From: Symsagittifera roscoffensis
Lineage: Eukaryota > Xenacoelomorpha > Acoela > Convolutidae
Reading direction: 5' to 3'
Assembly: GCF_963678635.1 (NCBI RefSeq)
Contig: NC_087062.1
Location: 77,625,200-77,689,199, forward strand
DNA: 64,000 bases
The stretch's first letter is position 1. Every line of letters starts with the position of its first letter. The translations under genes and the position numbers were made by a program. Below the pieces are notes generated by a model, which saw nothing but the letters and a program-made list of their open reading frames with translations, was not told the DNA's origin and did not search any database. This document shows, piece by piece, positions 9,728 through 22,893 of the stretch.

Positions 9728-12343
9728 CGTGGGCTAAAAAAATTATTATTTTGAGACTGAAAAGCGGTGGTATGGGGTTGTTCTATAATTTGTTCATAGG
9801 TATTTTCATCTTGTGAGTGGTGTGTCATTATATGTTGGATGGGACTTTGTGATATGGTTTGTCTAAAATTTGGATTATGTGTTATTGCTAAGTTTTGAAA
9901 ATTACGTGGGACTAGGGATAATGGATGGTTATGTGGTAGGGGTGGTAACTGTGGTGCTGTTGGCGTTGTGTCTACATTGTTATGTTCTTCGTCGTATGTG
10001 TTCTGTCTTGTTGCTATTTTTGTGTTGTATTCTTTTATTTGTGCATCTAAAAGAATTTTGTTTATTGATGTAGAAAAAATTCCAAAAAATCCTGCAAATA
10101 GTATGCGTGCTACACTTGCTTGTCTATTGACTTGTGTGTGTGTATAGCACATGTGTTATAGATTCCTTTTAAGAGTGAAAAAAGAAATCCAATAAAGTTA
10201 AACATTGCGTATAAAATAGTCAATTTTTCTAAGATGTAGTAGGGCCATCCTAGAAAATCAAGAATTTCATTCTTGAGTGTAACAAAGCTAAAAATATTGA
10301 TAGGTGATATATCTTGGGGACGGTATTTTTCACCGTTTAGATATATATAATCTTTAATGTCTTTAAAATATCCGCTATAGTCTTGCGTATAGATGTCTGC
10401 AAATCCTGCGGTTTCGGCAAGTTTGCGTAAGTTTTGGTCAATTGATTGTCTTTGTATTGTGTCCATTTGTGTTAATAATTCTTGGAATTGTTGTGTTCTA
10501 ATGTGATGTTGTATATCGGATTTTGAATATATGCCAATTGATTGTAAGTCTATATTTGGGTTTCAAGCAATAGCTCTAATGCTTTCAGGTGAAATTTTTT
10601 GAGTGATTGCATTAATGTGGGATATGGGGTAAGAAGGTAATATTTATCTTCATCAGGGTTTAGTTGTACTACATTGTGGCTATTTTCTGATCCACATGGG
10701 ACTGCGGTATCCCAGAAATAGGTTCTTCTTGAAAGTGTGTCAACGAAATGTACTTTATTCTTATAAAAGATAGGGATTCTTTTATAGCATCGTTTGTCTT
10801 CAAAAACATAAAGTGGTGATACTTTTTTGGTACATGTATAAAACCATAAAATGTTTCCTTCGTAGTCTAAAAAATTTGATCTATTTCCTGATAGTAAATA
10901 TCCTGCGTAGGGTATTTTTAATACTGCTAGTGCAAGTGATTGTAATATTTGTGTTCTTTCTAATTCGCATAGTTGGTGTAGTGTTTCTAATTCGGAGAGT
11001 GACATTTCTTGAAAAATTCGGCTAATCGTGTAGTCTAGTTTCATATCTAAGTGAATATCATAGTGGATATTACCGAATTATGTACTATTCATTAGTGATA
11101 GTTCTTGTAAACGTGTACTTTGATCGTCTTGGGGCTTTAAATGTCCACCAGGTTGACCTGTATTTTTTTGAAAATGAACTGGTATGTATGATGTTCCTTC
11201 ATTTAGAGGAAGACCTGTTGCATATGGGTCGATTTTTACTTTTCCAGTGGTCATGTCGAATCCTTTTTTGTACTCAACTAATATCTCGGAGTATTGTGTT
11301 TTGTGAAGTGGATTTCTGTATTTACATGCAAGTTCTGTTTCTTGATATATTTGAAAACGTGTCAATTTATTTTCTATATTGTCTATGTTTCTAAAATTAG
11401 AACTTAGTTTTCGTGATGGATGGACTTGTTCATATGGAATTGATTGTATAAAATATTTTTCGTGAAATTTTATCATACGAGCGTGTATTTTTGCTACTTG
11501 AAATGTTGTACATGTGTCTTCGAAGAACCAAACAATTGTTGCTTGTGTTCGTGTTGTAGGGTCACAATAGCCTTGATCGTTTTTACAAGGTAATCGAATT
11601 CCTTGATAGATCATTGTGTTGTCTGATAAATCGCGTGTGAGTTGTATTTTTTCGAGTTGTATTTTCCAATCAAAAAACATGATTTCTTGATATCCTTTAT
11701 TTTTTGTGTCTGCTTTGCAGTTTGATGGGTCATTTATACCAATGTGTGGTATCCAGTGTTTATCGTGTATATCATAAGTTAATCTTCCGTGTGCGCCGTT
11801 GTATGGGTATTTTTCATCTAATTTTACATGTCCTTGATATCTTTCAAGTTCTGCTTGATGTACAGAATCTGCAAAAACTTGGAAATATACTAGTTTTCTA
11901 TCTGTGTTTTTATTTCTTGTGATATTTAGTCTGAGTAACTAGTTTTTACAATCTTCGGGATTGAGATGTAAAAGTCGTTCTATATTACTCTGGTAGAATG
12001 ATTCATGGTCAAGTCGGTTTTTATTTCCATTTGAAACTTGTGAACAATGTACTTTCTTTTCAGAAAATGTTGCTGTGAATTTATTTCCTATAACTGTTGT
12101 TGCTCGGGCTTTTGAGTAAAGTGTTGCGATTACATTTGTAGTTTCTATGGCTTGTGGTTCTGCTTCGCATTGTGATACTTGATTTATTGCATATTTGTGT
12201 AGTGTTTTTTGTTCGTTTTCTTCACAATCGTAATGTGTTACTAATAAATCTTGGGGTCCTGTGCGGGGGGAAGGGTTTATGTTTTCATTTGAGGTTATTA
12301 GAAAAAGGAGTTGGAGAAGAATTAAAATTTTTAGAATATACAT
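9724..12343 (-). pseudogene. Env-like membrane glycoprotein gene of element A (interrupted)
   Basis: Starts with ATG at 12343 and a clear signal peptide (hydrophobic residues 5-16). A cysteine-containing ectodomain follows, then two hydrophobic segments near the end (about 10300-10170 and 10125-10070) and a Pro/Gln-rich tail. Position 3' of integrase plus signal peptide and membrane anchors indicate an envelope-type protein; I cannot assign its fusion class. It is broken by TAG (11941-11939) and TAA (11080-11078) in the same frame, by a frame change near 10552, and by another within a TG-repeat at 10133-10143. All fragments are otherwise open. Its ATG lies 13 bases inside the end of ORF-X, and its final TGA overlaps the ATG of the 602-codon ORF. 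Confidence 0.7.
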
Positions 12344-13662
12344 GTGTATGACAATCCTGAGTATGGGTTATAAAATGTGATGTAACCAATTGTCTTTTTG
12401 GTATATCTGTCGTATTTGTATATTACTTCAGTTGTTATAAATGGTGGTGGTAGGGATTGAGCTGTTATATTTGGTGGATTTAATGGATAGGGATGTTGAG
12501 TAATGTTGTTTAATTTAACCGTGATTTCAAATTTTAATTGTAGACTATTCTGTTGGAGTATTTGGATGTTATGAGCACGAATGTCTTCGTGAATGTCTTG
12601 TCTATATTGTAGTCTATTTAGTGCCCAATTGTGGAGTCGGTTACTTTCTAGGTGTTGTCCAAATAATGGTGGAGGTGCTGTGAATGTATTCCAGTCTAGT
12701 CTTAAAGGAATATTTGTTGATGATTGTTCTCGATATCTAGCGTCGAGGTTATTTGGGAAATTTAAGTTAAAAGGTGGTGGTGAAATCTGGCTTATTGATG
12801 GTGTTGATGGTAGTGATAATGTTTCTGGTAGTGATGAGGATGTTGTTGTATCCGTAGAAATATCTATTGGATCATTGATTAAATTTGGTTCACCTTGTGT
12901 GAATGAATGTGTTGTCCAATATGGTAGTCGTGATGCTTGGTTTGGGGGATTGAAGGGATTTTCACGTATTTGTTCAGATGTTGGTGTTGAACCTAAGTAA
13001 TCTGATGGTAGGCTTGAGGTGCTACGTTGTGAAAGAAGCGTAGGGGTTTCTGGTAATATACCAATGGGGTTTTCTGGAGTGTTTTGTGATGGGGATTGAG
13101 GTATATCAAAATGAACTCGGGGAGTTTGAAAATTTCTGTTTCGTCGAGGATGTATAATTTGTCTATTTATTTCGACTATATTTTGGTTTTGATTAGGATT
13201 TCTTATTCTACTTAATTCTTGTGGTAGTGTTGGGTATAAGTTATATGTTGGTTCGCTTAGAGGTGCTTGTCGTTGAACTGGTTCTAGTGGTTCTGATAAG
13301 CGAGCGTGTCGTTCTTCAAAGGTATATGGGTTATCTTGAAAAGAAATTCGTGTAGATGTTTGAGGATTTTGGGTAGTTGAAGGTGTTGTTGGGTTATCTT
13401 GGGATGATGTCGGTGAAGACTGACTTTGTGACTGTTGGGTAGCAATTTTTGATAGCTTTTTTGGTCTATTCTTTTAGTGAAAAAGTTTATGTTTATTATA
13501 GTATTCTTCTAAAAAAAGAATTAGGAGAATTGTTGCTAGGGCGAATGTGATGATTGCTTTTTTTATACATTTGCATATTGTCAAGATGAGGGATGATAGA
13601 AATGTTATAAAAATTACAAATAGTAAAAAAATATCGGTTCTACTAAAAATGGTTCGTACCAT
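12331..13662 (-). pseudogene. ORF-X: membrane-anchored Pro/Ser-rich ORF between integrase and env (one stop)
   Basis: A single frame of 443 codons from ATG 13662 to TAA 12331, broken once by TAA at 13476-13474. Residues about 10-29 and 35-52 are hydrophobic, suggesting a hairpin or double membrane anchor. Residues about 65-320 are Pro/Gln/Ser/Thr-rich. The last ~120 residues look folded, with aromatic and charged residues and a TYR-rich end. It overlaps the env ATG by 13 bases. I recognise no family. The absence of other stops over 1.2 kb of AT-rich DNA supports it as a real gene. Confidence 0.6.
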
Positions 13663-14460
13663 TTAGATAAGTTTTGTGAATCGTACCTGTGGATATAGTC
13701 AATAGCTTTTGAAAGTTGGAGGTATAGTTCAAAGAGGGAATAGAAAATTAAAAAAATATTGCAAAAAATGATTATGATTATTACAAAAGATTCAAAGATA
13801 TCAAAAAGAAATATTTTAAAGTTTTAAGTATCGTAAAAAATTGATTGAGGTTTGTGATAATTATAGTGACTGATTGAGAGAAGAGCATTTACGAAATGAC
13901 TTCTTGATCGAATATTTTTTGTTGTTTGGGGCAATTTTCAAGTGTGCTGGGATTATTTATTGATTTTTTGACAAGTGGGTTGAGTTTTGTGAAAAATTGT
14001 TGGGGGCAATTTTTATGGTGATCGGGAGGTCTTCTTAATCTTTATTTTCATTTGTCAAATGATCTGGGGTATTTTCGAGATTTTCATACTTTAGGCTAAT
14101 TAAAATGGTCGTTCTTTTACTTTAGGCTAATTTAACATATTTGTTTGGGGGGTATTTGAGGGCTGAGTTGGGGAAATATTGTTGATCTTTGGTTTATTAG
14201 ATAAGGGAGGGTTATGATATTATGGTGATATTTATTTTAGTTGTCAAGTTGGAGTGGTTTGCTTACTTTTGACCTGGAGGTCGTAAAGTTATAGTTATAG
14301 ATATGCCTGGAGTTTAATATCGTTCGTCTAGTTGGTTTGTGTTAGAGTTAGAGAAGGTGACGGATTGGATGAATCCTATTGGCTAATTATGAACTAGAAT
14401 CGCTGCGTGTTTGTCAGCATGTTATTTTGAAGAAATGAAAATTCAAAATGTTTCAAAGGT
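13663..14460 (-). other. Non-coding spacer between pol and ORF-X
   Basis: AT-rich with no sustained frame. A short direct repeat, TACTTTAGGCTAATT, occurs twice (about 14087 and 14120). It may hold the splice acceptor or promoter for the downstream genes, but I cannot place one with confidence. Confidence 0.4.
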
Positions 14461-16560
14461 CTAAGATTGTGAAATACAAAATTGAAGTTGTTTTTGAAAT
14501 TCGACTTTCTTTAATATTTTAGATTGTGGGATGAATAATTTATAATTTTTACGTGGTTGATTTCTAGGTCGTGAAGACTCTCTATGTTCTGATTTGTCGA
14601 TTTGTTCTTGGGGTATTATTTGTTCTGTCATTTTTCTATATTTTCTTTCTTTTTGAGATGTATTTTGATCTAGATTTTTTGTATTGTTTTTTGTGGTGGT
14701 TGATTTTGTTATTTGGTTTTTGAGGTGAAAATCTTTTTGTTCCTTTGTTGTATTTTCCGTATGTGGGTCATTTTGAATAACTTTTAAACCTGTAAAAGAA
14801 TATAATTGAGTTAGTTCGCGGAGTGCGTATTCTTTTGGATAATAAGGTAATAGGTTATTTCGGTGTTGAACGATTTCTTTTTTGTCTGAGTCGGTGATTT
14901 TATATGTGACATCAGTGGGTTTTGCAATTATTTGGTATGGTCCTTTACGAAGGGGTTGTAATTTTTTAGAAATTCCTTTTTGAGTATTAAAATTGGGTAT
15001 TAAAACAAATGTTCCAATTTTTAAATCGGAGGCTGGTGTAAAGCGTGAATTTATTTGTTCATTAATGTTTTGCCTTTGTAAAACTTTTTTGTTACTCTTT
15101 GGTAAATTTCATTGTGTTTTTTATCTCTGTTTAAAATCCATTCGGTGTGTGTACCGGAGGCTAATTTAAGAATTTGTGGGTGATGAAAATGATCTTCATC
15201 GTGTGTATGTAAAGGTAGGTTATAACAAATTGAGTCTTTATTTGGTTGACAATAACCTTGTGCGTTTTTATGAGAGTTTGCTGTAAACATTATTGGTTTG
15301 CGTGGCTTTTGGTTAAAAACCATTTCATATGGTGACATTCCTAGAGTTGTCGTGATTTGTGAATTATATGCTAGGGGAAATAATTTTACATCTGCTGACC
15401 ATTCAGTATATCTTGTATCATTTCCATTGATGATACATCTAAGATATTCTTGTAGTGAACGGTTCATACCTTCGACTAAGCCGTTTGTCCAAGGTGCGTG
15501 AGATGTACGTGGTTTGTGTTTGATGTTATATAGATGACATAGTGTGATAATTTCATTATTTATAAATTCTATACCGTTATCTGTAACTAGAATTTCTGGT
15601 AGTCCAAATTTGGCTATCCAGTGTTCATAAAGCGTTGTGTAAGCGTAATAAGCGTTACAATGTGGTACTGGGTTAAGTGCTACATAATGTGTAAATGCGT
15701 CAACAATTACCATAATGTAGGAGTTTCCTTCGGATGAGGGTGAAATTGGTCCTTTAGTATCTAATGAGATACGGTGGTTAAAGTACAAACTTTGTCCTTT
15801 AAAATCTTGTTTTTGTGCTATTTGTTTTTGATTTGGGTAAGGTTTATTTAGTTGGCATACTATACAGTCATTGCATAGTACTTTTATCCAAATTGGTGCA
15901 TTTGGGAAATAAAAGTTTTGTATGAAATTTGAATATGTTTTCTCTGATCCAGAGTGTCCTTTAATATTTTGTGTATGTGAAATATTAAAAGCTATAAGAA
16001 TCATACTTAAAGGGAGACCGGGAACTGTTGATTCATTTAACTGGTATTGTAGGAGGTCTGTGTTTTCATTAATTGTTGTATTATTAAATTTTCGAAAATA
16101 TCGGAGGAGTGTTTTATTTCCTAAAATTGTGGTATCTGCTTTTACGGGTTTAGTTTTATATTTGTGCCATGATTTTAGTTGTCTAATTACTGGGTCAAGA
16201 TTTTGATATTGTTTTAAAGTATTAATTGTAATTTTATCTGTTGGGGGGAGAAAAATGTTTGCAATTTCTAATTTAGATAAAGGAATTGTATCAAGTGGGT
16301 CATGGAGGTCAAATACTTGATTTATTGTGTATTTTGAATCGTTTGTTTGTGGTCCTGATAAATTTATTTTATCAGTTAGGTTTTCTTTTTCAATTAATGG
16401 AAAAAGGTCTTTTTTATGCGAGTGTTGGTTTACTCTTTTTTGTTGGGTGTTATTTTTTATCCATTGTGAGTATGGAATTGGTTTAAAAGTTGATGTTCCA
16501 AGTAGATCAACTTCGTAGTGGTTATTTTGACAATCTAAATAAAGTGGAAAGTGTTGTAGA
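14461..16560 (-). pseudogene. Integrase of element A (zinc-binding, catalytic and GPY-type C-terminal domains)
   Basis: The frame covering 16560-15051 holds the HHCC-type zinc region (H..H, then CNDC near 15870), and a catalytic core with the DDE triad in SLDTKGP, VTDNG and GLVEG contexts (about 15760, 15580 and 15480). After a stop at 15051 the protein continues in another frame from 15060 to TAG 14461, with a KGPYQII motif, the GPY/F-like module of many Ty3/gypsy integrases, then a basic Lys/Gln/Asn-rich tail. The catalytic residues look intact, and only the frame change near 15055 separates core and tail. The stretch 16560-16004 has no ATG and is continuous with the preceding polyprotein. 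Confidence 0.88.
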
Positions 16561-16584
16561 TTATTTATCTGTGATTGTTCAACG

Positions 16585-17472
16585 TCAGTTTTTTACTGCA
16601 TATTTGCATTCTAGTCGGGGTGATGTTTCGTTTTCTGCAAGGTAGAATTTTATATTTTTGGGTATTTCTACTGTAGTTTTACGTGTAAGTAATTCAGGTG
16701 GTGTATTTCGACTTAATGTGTCTGGTAATGCAAGATTTTTTCCTGCTGTCCAAACTATATGTAAGTTTGGAAATTTCATTAGAATTAATTGAAATCTGTA
16801 AACTCGGTGATTTGGGTTGGATTTTTGTGTGAAGAGAAAAATGATTGGTTTGTGATCTGTGAATAGAACTGTTGGATGTTTTGATCCAAGTATCAGAAAT
16901 TCATATTCCGTAAGTGTATAGATTATGGCTGTACATTCTCTCATTAGGGTTGAGAGTCTTAGCTCTGCTTGAGTGAATAATCGAGAATTTGCTGATATAA
17001 GGTTCATTTTGTTTGTACCATTATGTGATTGTAATAACGCTGCGCCGATGCCAAAGTTCGAAGCATCGCACATTGCGTAGAATGGTTGATTCGGATCTGG
17101 AATTGTATTTGAAATTTGTTCAGTTAAGAGTTTCTTTATTTCTTCAAATCGTGCTTGGTGTTCTGTATTCCATTCAAAATTATTTTGTTGTCTAAGTATA
17201 TTATAGAATGGTCTTAGATATAATTGCATTTTATAAACATATTTGCTTAAAAAGTTTAACATTCCAAGAAATTCTTGGATTTTCTTTTTGTTTGTTGGTG
17301 GTTGGAGTTTCTGAATAGCGTCAATGCGTGATTTTAATGGAGTGATTGTTTTTCTTTCTATGTTATGTCCTAAGAATTTTACTCGTGTTAAAAAGAAGTG
17401 TGATTTATCAGGGGCGGCCTTCAGATTTTCGTTCTGAAGTATTTGGTGATATTGTTCTAAAACATTGAACAT
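16585..17472 (-). pseudogene. RT thumb/connection and RNase H of element A
   Basis: A 295-codon segment in the same frame as the RT fingers/palm, separated from it only by TAA 17475-17473 where related proteins have a sense codon. It contains the FLGH motif after the palm, then RNase H with MCDASNFGIG (first catalytic Asp), an RECTAI helix (catalytic Glu), a LFTDHKP strand (third Asp) and the closing LPDTLSR motif. It ends at TGA/TAA-bounded sequence before the integrase zinc region, in a different frame. Confidence 0.88.
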
Positions 17473-18147
17473 TTATTCTTTAGTCTGTGATTGCATAAAA
17501 ACATCGTCTAAGGAGGTGATTGCGTTTTTCTTGAGTATTAGTGGTCGAAAAATTTTGCTCATAAAAGCTGAAAATGCTGCTGGTCCTATGGATATTCCAT
17601 AGAATAAGCGGTTGAATTCATACTGTTGGTTTCCAATAACAAATTGTGTTAAACGTCGCGATTGTTCATCTAATGGCATTTGATTGTATGCACTATTCAT
17701 ATCTGCGGTTGTAAAGTATTTTCCATTTATTTTTGTTAAAATAACTTGTATTGGTTCAATAGGCCAATTACACTTTGATTCATCTATGAGTGAGTTGAGG
17801 TATCTAGCGTCGAGAACGATTTTTAATGATTCTCCTTTGGCTAGAATGATAACAGGGTTGATAAATGTGTTACCTTTTGGTTGTTCTTCTTTATTTACTG
17901 GTGATATAATGTTGTATTGTTCTAAAATGTCGAGTAATCTGTTCACTTTATCGTGTAAGTGAATTGGTACTTTACTTGCTCTTTGTTTTTTGAAAACTGC
18001 GTCTGGTTTTAATGGAAGATGTAGCGATGAGCTGATTTTGCCAACATCAAATTTGGATGTTGCATAGACTGATGAATATTTAATTAGCTGTTTGGCTAAT
18101 TTTTCAAATTCGTCTTGTGTTATTTGTAAATGTTGGAAGTTAAACAT
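17473..18147 (-). pseudogene. Reverse transcriptase fingers/palm of element A
   Basis: 224 codons with the RT fingers and palm. The FTTADMNSAYNQ region carries the first catalytic Asp. A LDDVF box near 17505 is preceded by Ser where Tyr or Phe is usual (SLDD instead of YxDD). The frame stops 8 residues after this box at TAA and reopens at once. The odd first position of the box and the stop argue that this copy is not self-sufficient. Confidence 0.87.
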
Positions 18148-18603
18148 TGTTAAAAATTTCTGTTGATTCTCTGCGTAGTTACTTATGTTGAATGTAGGTT
18201 TGAAATATGGGGTTTTTGTGAAATAATCCGTATTTCTTTTTTCGTTACTTATTATATTATTTATGGATAATTCTTCATTAAGAATTGTTGATTGACAAAT
18301 ATCTAATAATTGGAGTATATTATTTACGCGATATTCTTTTTCGTGTATTGGTGATATCGTAGCGATAGCCTAAAAGTCCTAAAGGTAATGTTACTTGGTA
18401 AGGTGTATTGTTGTATACATGTAGAGATATAATATCTGAATTCGAGTTTTTCAAATATTTTATGGATGAGATTGTGATTTTGAAAAACTTATGGATAGGT
18501 TTGAATTCAAAATCTGACATATAGAGTTGTTGTTTGTTTTGTTTTTTATCATATTGGTGAACTTGTTTTATTGAAAAATTATATATGTTTCCTGATAGTG
18601 GTT
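18148..18603 (-). pseudogene. Protease-RT linker of element A, frameshifted
   Basis: Coding sense continues here in two alternating frames: a 66-codon piece at 18520-18320, then sequence in the RT frame from about 18320. It forms a linker between protease and RT. No catalytic motif is visible, though a retropepsin-like GLLGYRY stretch occurs near 18375. Two single-base frame changes are needed to read through. Confidence 0.5.
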
Positions 18604-20200
18604 TCAGTGTTTTTTTTGTTGGTTATATATTGGATAAAATTTTGAAAAGAATGGTGGTTGTTTGTTTAATCTTTGGAAAAATGTTAGGGATGTGTCTTTT
18701 GTTTTTGTGTATTTATCTTTGATTAGTATTTTACTGTTTAATATGTTGATTGTTGGTATATATTTAGAGATAAATGGTATTCCAATGATATTGTGTTTAA
18801 TATCAGTGATATGGAATATTTGTTTGAATGGTTTAGTTAAAATTTTATTTTGCTCCATTGTTCTTGTGGGGAGAAGAAATAATTGAATTTTTCCATAGTT
18901 TACCAATGTTGATCCTTGTGCTGTTGCTAGTTTACTGGAGGTTTCAAGAGGTGTTAGCTTTGGGTGTAAGGTTTTTATTTCATTCCATGTGGGAATGTTT
19001 ATTATATTTGATTCTGCTCCTGAATCAATTAGAAAATCAATTTCAAGATCTGGTGGTTGAAATTGTTTGCTTCTTGGACTTTCTAAAAGAAATGGTATTG
19101 TCCAAATTTTTTCTTTGGGTTGTTCTTTTTGTATGTTTTGATAGATGTGATTTGTACTTAAGCATTTTGTTTTGTCATTTTCATTGGATTTATTTGTAGT
19201 GTTAATTTCGTTTGTTTCTTGTGTTGTTTGTGTAGAATGGATGGGTTCAATATAATAATTGTGAAGGAGTTCTAATTGATTTTCATATATATGTGATGAA
19301 AAAGGTTGTTCATATATAATAGGTTCGTAATCATTTTCAACTGCTATCATATTTATGGAGATAGTGTTTTCTGTATCACTTTCTGATTCTGATGATTCAC
19401 AGTTTATTTGATTCAGTTGTAGTTCGTTATTTCCTGTGTCATCAATACCTGGAGGGTCTGATGTTGTTTCTGGATTTGATTGTACTTGATTTATATTTCT
19501 TTGATGTTTAGGTGTACTACTTCTATGGCGATTATTAGAATTATTATAATGGTTATTATTCCTGTGTGGTGATTGGGAATAATTTCTATAACGATTAATA
19601 TAACTTGAATGTCGATTTTGTGAATTATTTCGTGATCTGTTTTGGTAATTATTGTTTGGTCTGTTATAGTTCGATCTATTATATGAGTTATTCCTTGATC
19701 GATTGTTCGGGTAATTCTGGTTTCGGTTGTTTGAATAACTTCTATTCCGATTATTGGAGTAGTTTCTATTTCTATTGTATGATGAATTTCGTGATTGATT
19801 GTTTGGATAGTAATTATTTCTTGATTGGGAATTAGATCTAGAAACAAATTGTGTTGTATTTGAATTTGATCTGGAGTAGTTATTTCTACTATTTGGTCTA
19901 TTGTAGTGATTTTGTGACGAATTTTGTGTATTTCTTCGTTCTGGCGATCTTCCTCTATAACTTGAGTTATGTGGTGATTGATTTCTCGTGTAGTTGGTAT
20001 TGCTCGGTAGTGGTTTTCCTGAACTGTTGTTGCTGTATACATTTTTGTTTGGTAGATTTTGATCTTTCTTCATGTATTGATAGAATGATTTATTCGGTTC
20101 TTTATATTTTTGAGGTTTATTTTGATTGTCTTGCTGTTTTTGTCTACATTCAGAAATACTATGTCCGTATCGTCGGCAATAATTACACCATTTTTTGAAA
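18604..20200 (-). pseudogene. Nucleocapsid zinc knuckle, Arg/Asn/Ser/Tyr-rich linker and aspartic protease of element A
   Basis: The frame opens well before its first ATG (20073) and contains one CX2CX4HX4C zinc knuckle (20187-20146). About 150 residues of Asn/Arg/Ser/Tyr low-complexity sequence follow, with a repeating NNRxRxYS pattern (about 20000-19500). Then come acidic spacer sequence and a retropepsin domain with the DSGA active-site motif (about 19026-19010) and a later IIGIPF motif. The knuckle lies in a different frame from the capsid ORF upstream, so gag is frameshifted near 20300. One DSG per chain implies a dimeric enzyme. It ends at TGA 18606-18604. Confidence 0.82.
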
Positions 20201-22714
20201 GATGGTTTGCCTTTAAAGTTTGGGTGTTTTTCGTAAATATTGAGTATTTCAGTGATTTTTTCAACGAGGTCTGTATCTGATTCCTGTATATTGTTGATAC
20301 TTGTGTATTTGTTTCGATTCGGTTGACATATTGTAATTTCAGATTTTCTGTTTCTTCGAGTTTCATTGTGATTTCTGCTTGTTCTAGTTTGTCTACTAGT
20401 TTTCGAAAATCTAAATCGGGTTCTCGAATTGAGGAGGGATGGGATGCTCTCTTTTTTATTGCTATTTTCCTTAATTGAGGTGTTAAGGTCATCATTAAGA
20501 TTTCTGTCATCTTTGTGTTTTTATAGTCATGTGTATTTAATGAATATGCTTTTCGAACTAGTGTTTCGATGCGTACTGCTAATTGCTTGATGGTTTCATT
20601 TGGTAATCTGCGAATTTCATTACATAAAACTCTTTGTTGTTGTTTGTTTCTTTCGGAGTCAAACATTTTTGAAAATTCTTGTGTAAACCTTTTCCAATTT
20701 GATTTTATTTCTAGAGGCAATACTGAAAACCATTTTTGGGCTGCGCCGTCTAAAGTTGTTTGTATCAACGCTGTGCGTCGATGTATCCAGTTTTGATGTA
20801 GTGGCGTATTAATTGGTTCAGGTCCTATATTTAAAATCAAATTTGCTGTTACTGCATTTAAATAGTCTTCTACAGAATATTCAGGGTCTGTTCCTGTGAA
20901 TACCATTAAAGGTTTATTTGATGTTATTGATGATCCACCCATAAGGTATGGATTCATTGTCATTTGTAATGATTCTGCTGCATTTGGCATTTGAGAAAAA
21001 TTTGAAAGTTGATTTCTTGTTATTTCGTGTTGTTGAAGATAATATGGGAGTGGTATTTCATTTTGCATTTGCGTCGGTTGATACGAGTGTGTGATCATTG
21101 GGTTTTGTTGCTGAATTGGTTGAAAATATTGTGTATTAATTGGGTTTTGTTGCTGAATTGGTTGTTGATTTTGTGTATCTATCGGTTGTGGAGAAAAAAT
21201 TCTATTATTTGTATGTGGTTTCTGTACTCCTTGTCCACGATATTCTTGATTATATGGTGCAAATATATCTGGTTGTAAAAAATCATCATCTGAGGATAAG
21301 TAATCCATTTGATAAGATGTTTGTTTTTTATTTTTATTTTGTTGAAAAAATGGATAGTTTTCACTACGATCCTGTGAAGGATGTAAATTTGTTTGAAAAT
21401 TTACTGAATTAGTTTGTGCCATTGGGTTATCCCAGTTTCGAGATCTTGTATAGCTATTAAAATTTTTTCGTGGGGGATAATTTGTTTTTGATGGATGTGT
21501 GTAATTATAATTATGTTCTGCAAAATTGTTTCTAGTGAACGTTTTACGTGTTTTTGACGGTATTGTCATGGGTCTGTATGTTTGATAATCCATGTGTGAA
21601 TATTTTGGGGCAACCGATGGTTTAACGGTTGATTGTAAGGTTACCTGTGTTTGTGAAGGGTTTGTATTTCTTGGTGTTGTTAAATTTGGACGTATCGGTG
21701 AAATGCTTTGTTGTGTAGTTGTTGTGTGTACGATTTCTTCATATATGAAGTGTGATGGTGTCTGGATATCTTGTTGAGTGAGATTTCTAGTTCCATTGAG
21801 GTTTTCATTGTGTATGACTGTGGAGTTTAAACTATTATTTTGCATATCAGGTAAAAATGTATTATAGTTTAATGGTGTTGCATCTATGGTTAATGGTATT
21901 ACTCTTACATAATCTCTTACATAAGATATCGTACTTATTGCTTGACTTGAGATTGATTGTGGGAAGTTTATGAATGCGGGATGAGACCATTCGGGGTCCC
22001 AAACATAGTCTGACTGTTCTGTGATGGCAGTATCATCGTTTGAGTTTTGAGGTCTAAAATTTTTTCTTGCTTGTGAAATTAAATCTAGATTATGTGTGAA
22101 ATAATCTATTATAAACCATGCCAAGATTTTTTGTAAGTCATGTTTTGTATGTTGTGAAACATCATCTTTAGTGAAATTTTCTTTAATTATATTTAGAAAA
22201 CTAGAGAGTAGTGTGATTTCATGTCGTACTCTTATATGTTTAGATGTTTCTGTCGGTGAGACATTTGAGATTGGGATTTCGTTTTCTAATATCTAGATAT
22301 AACTATATATTATTGCAAAAACTTCATTGGTGAATATGGAGTTTGCTCTTTGTGAGTTATGATACTGTATGCTTTTTATATATTCTGAGAATACTTTTGA
22401 AAATTCTAAATCAAGGTCGTCTGTTTGAATTACATATTTGCTGTGATTCTGGTTTGGTGAGCTGAATTCTATGGAGTAGATTCCGTATTGTTGTGTTAAG
22501 TTGCATATATCTTTCAAATAGTGATCGATAATTTGTCTTTTGATTTTACATCAGGGAACTCTGTTTTACATGGACTGATTCCGGGTTCAAACAAATTTAA
22601 GAGTAAATTTTTGCAAAATATATGCTGTCCTCTATCAGTGGTTGCATCTACGATAAAGGGGAAGATATCATCATCATCTGGACTTTCTTCACCTGGGGTG
22701 TGCGTTGAGCTCAT
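20070..22714 (-). pseudogene. Gag (matrix/capsid region) of element A
   Basis: Begins with ATG at 22714 (MSSTHTPGEE, acidic). The frame is shifted near 22520, has TAG at 22295-22293, and is then open for 684 codons (22124-20070). The middle is Gln/Asn/Pro-rich. The capsid-like part (about 20930-20400) has the GAAQKWFSVLP and FSKMFDSE motifs typical of retrotransposon Gag, with a helical C-terminus rich in Leu/Glu. The last ~80 codons of this frame are probably out of frame, since the zinc knuckle is in the neighbouring frame. Confidence 0.8.
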
Positions 22715-22893
22715 TTTTTCGTTTGATGACTGTTAATATGTAACTATTGATGTGTCTAATTGGTTGATTCCAATTGTATAAGTGTACTGGTTTGTGTTTA
22801 TATTGTTTTTTTATTCTTCTTTTTCCTCTTTTTGATGAATTTGAAGTTGTTTCTGAGTAGGAAAAATATAATTGATCGTGAATGGGGCAATTT

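Noticed and set aside
9486..9737. Plus-strand ORFs over the minus-strand genes of elements A and B (many of 60-180 codons)
   Set aside because: They are antisense shadows of the coding frames, without motifs or conservation of their own.
19491..20042. A 183-codon Thr/Ile-rich minus-strand ORF overlapping the Arg/Asn/Ser linker
   Set aside because: It is the shifted frame of a low-complexity codon repeat. The overlapping frame leads directly to the protease and is the real one.
20451..20457. In-register A AAA AAG heptamer in gag of element A as a programmed -1 frameshift site
   Set aside because: It is a classic slippery sequence and -1 is the needed direction, but the upstream frame still looks like true Gag for about 150 nt beyond it. 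The switch to the zinc-knuckle frame happens near 20300, so a simple 1-nt loss fits better.
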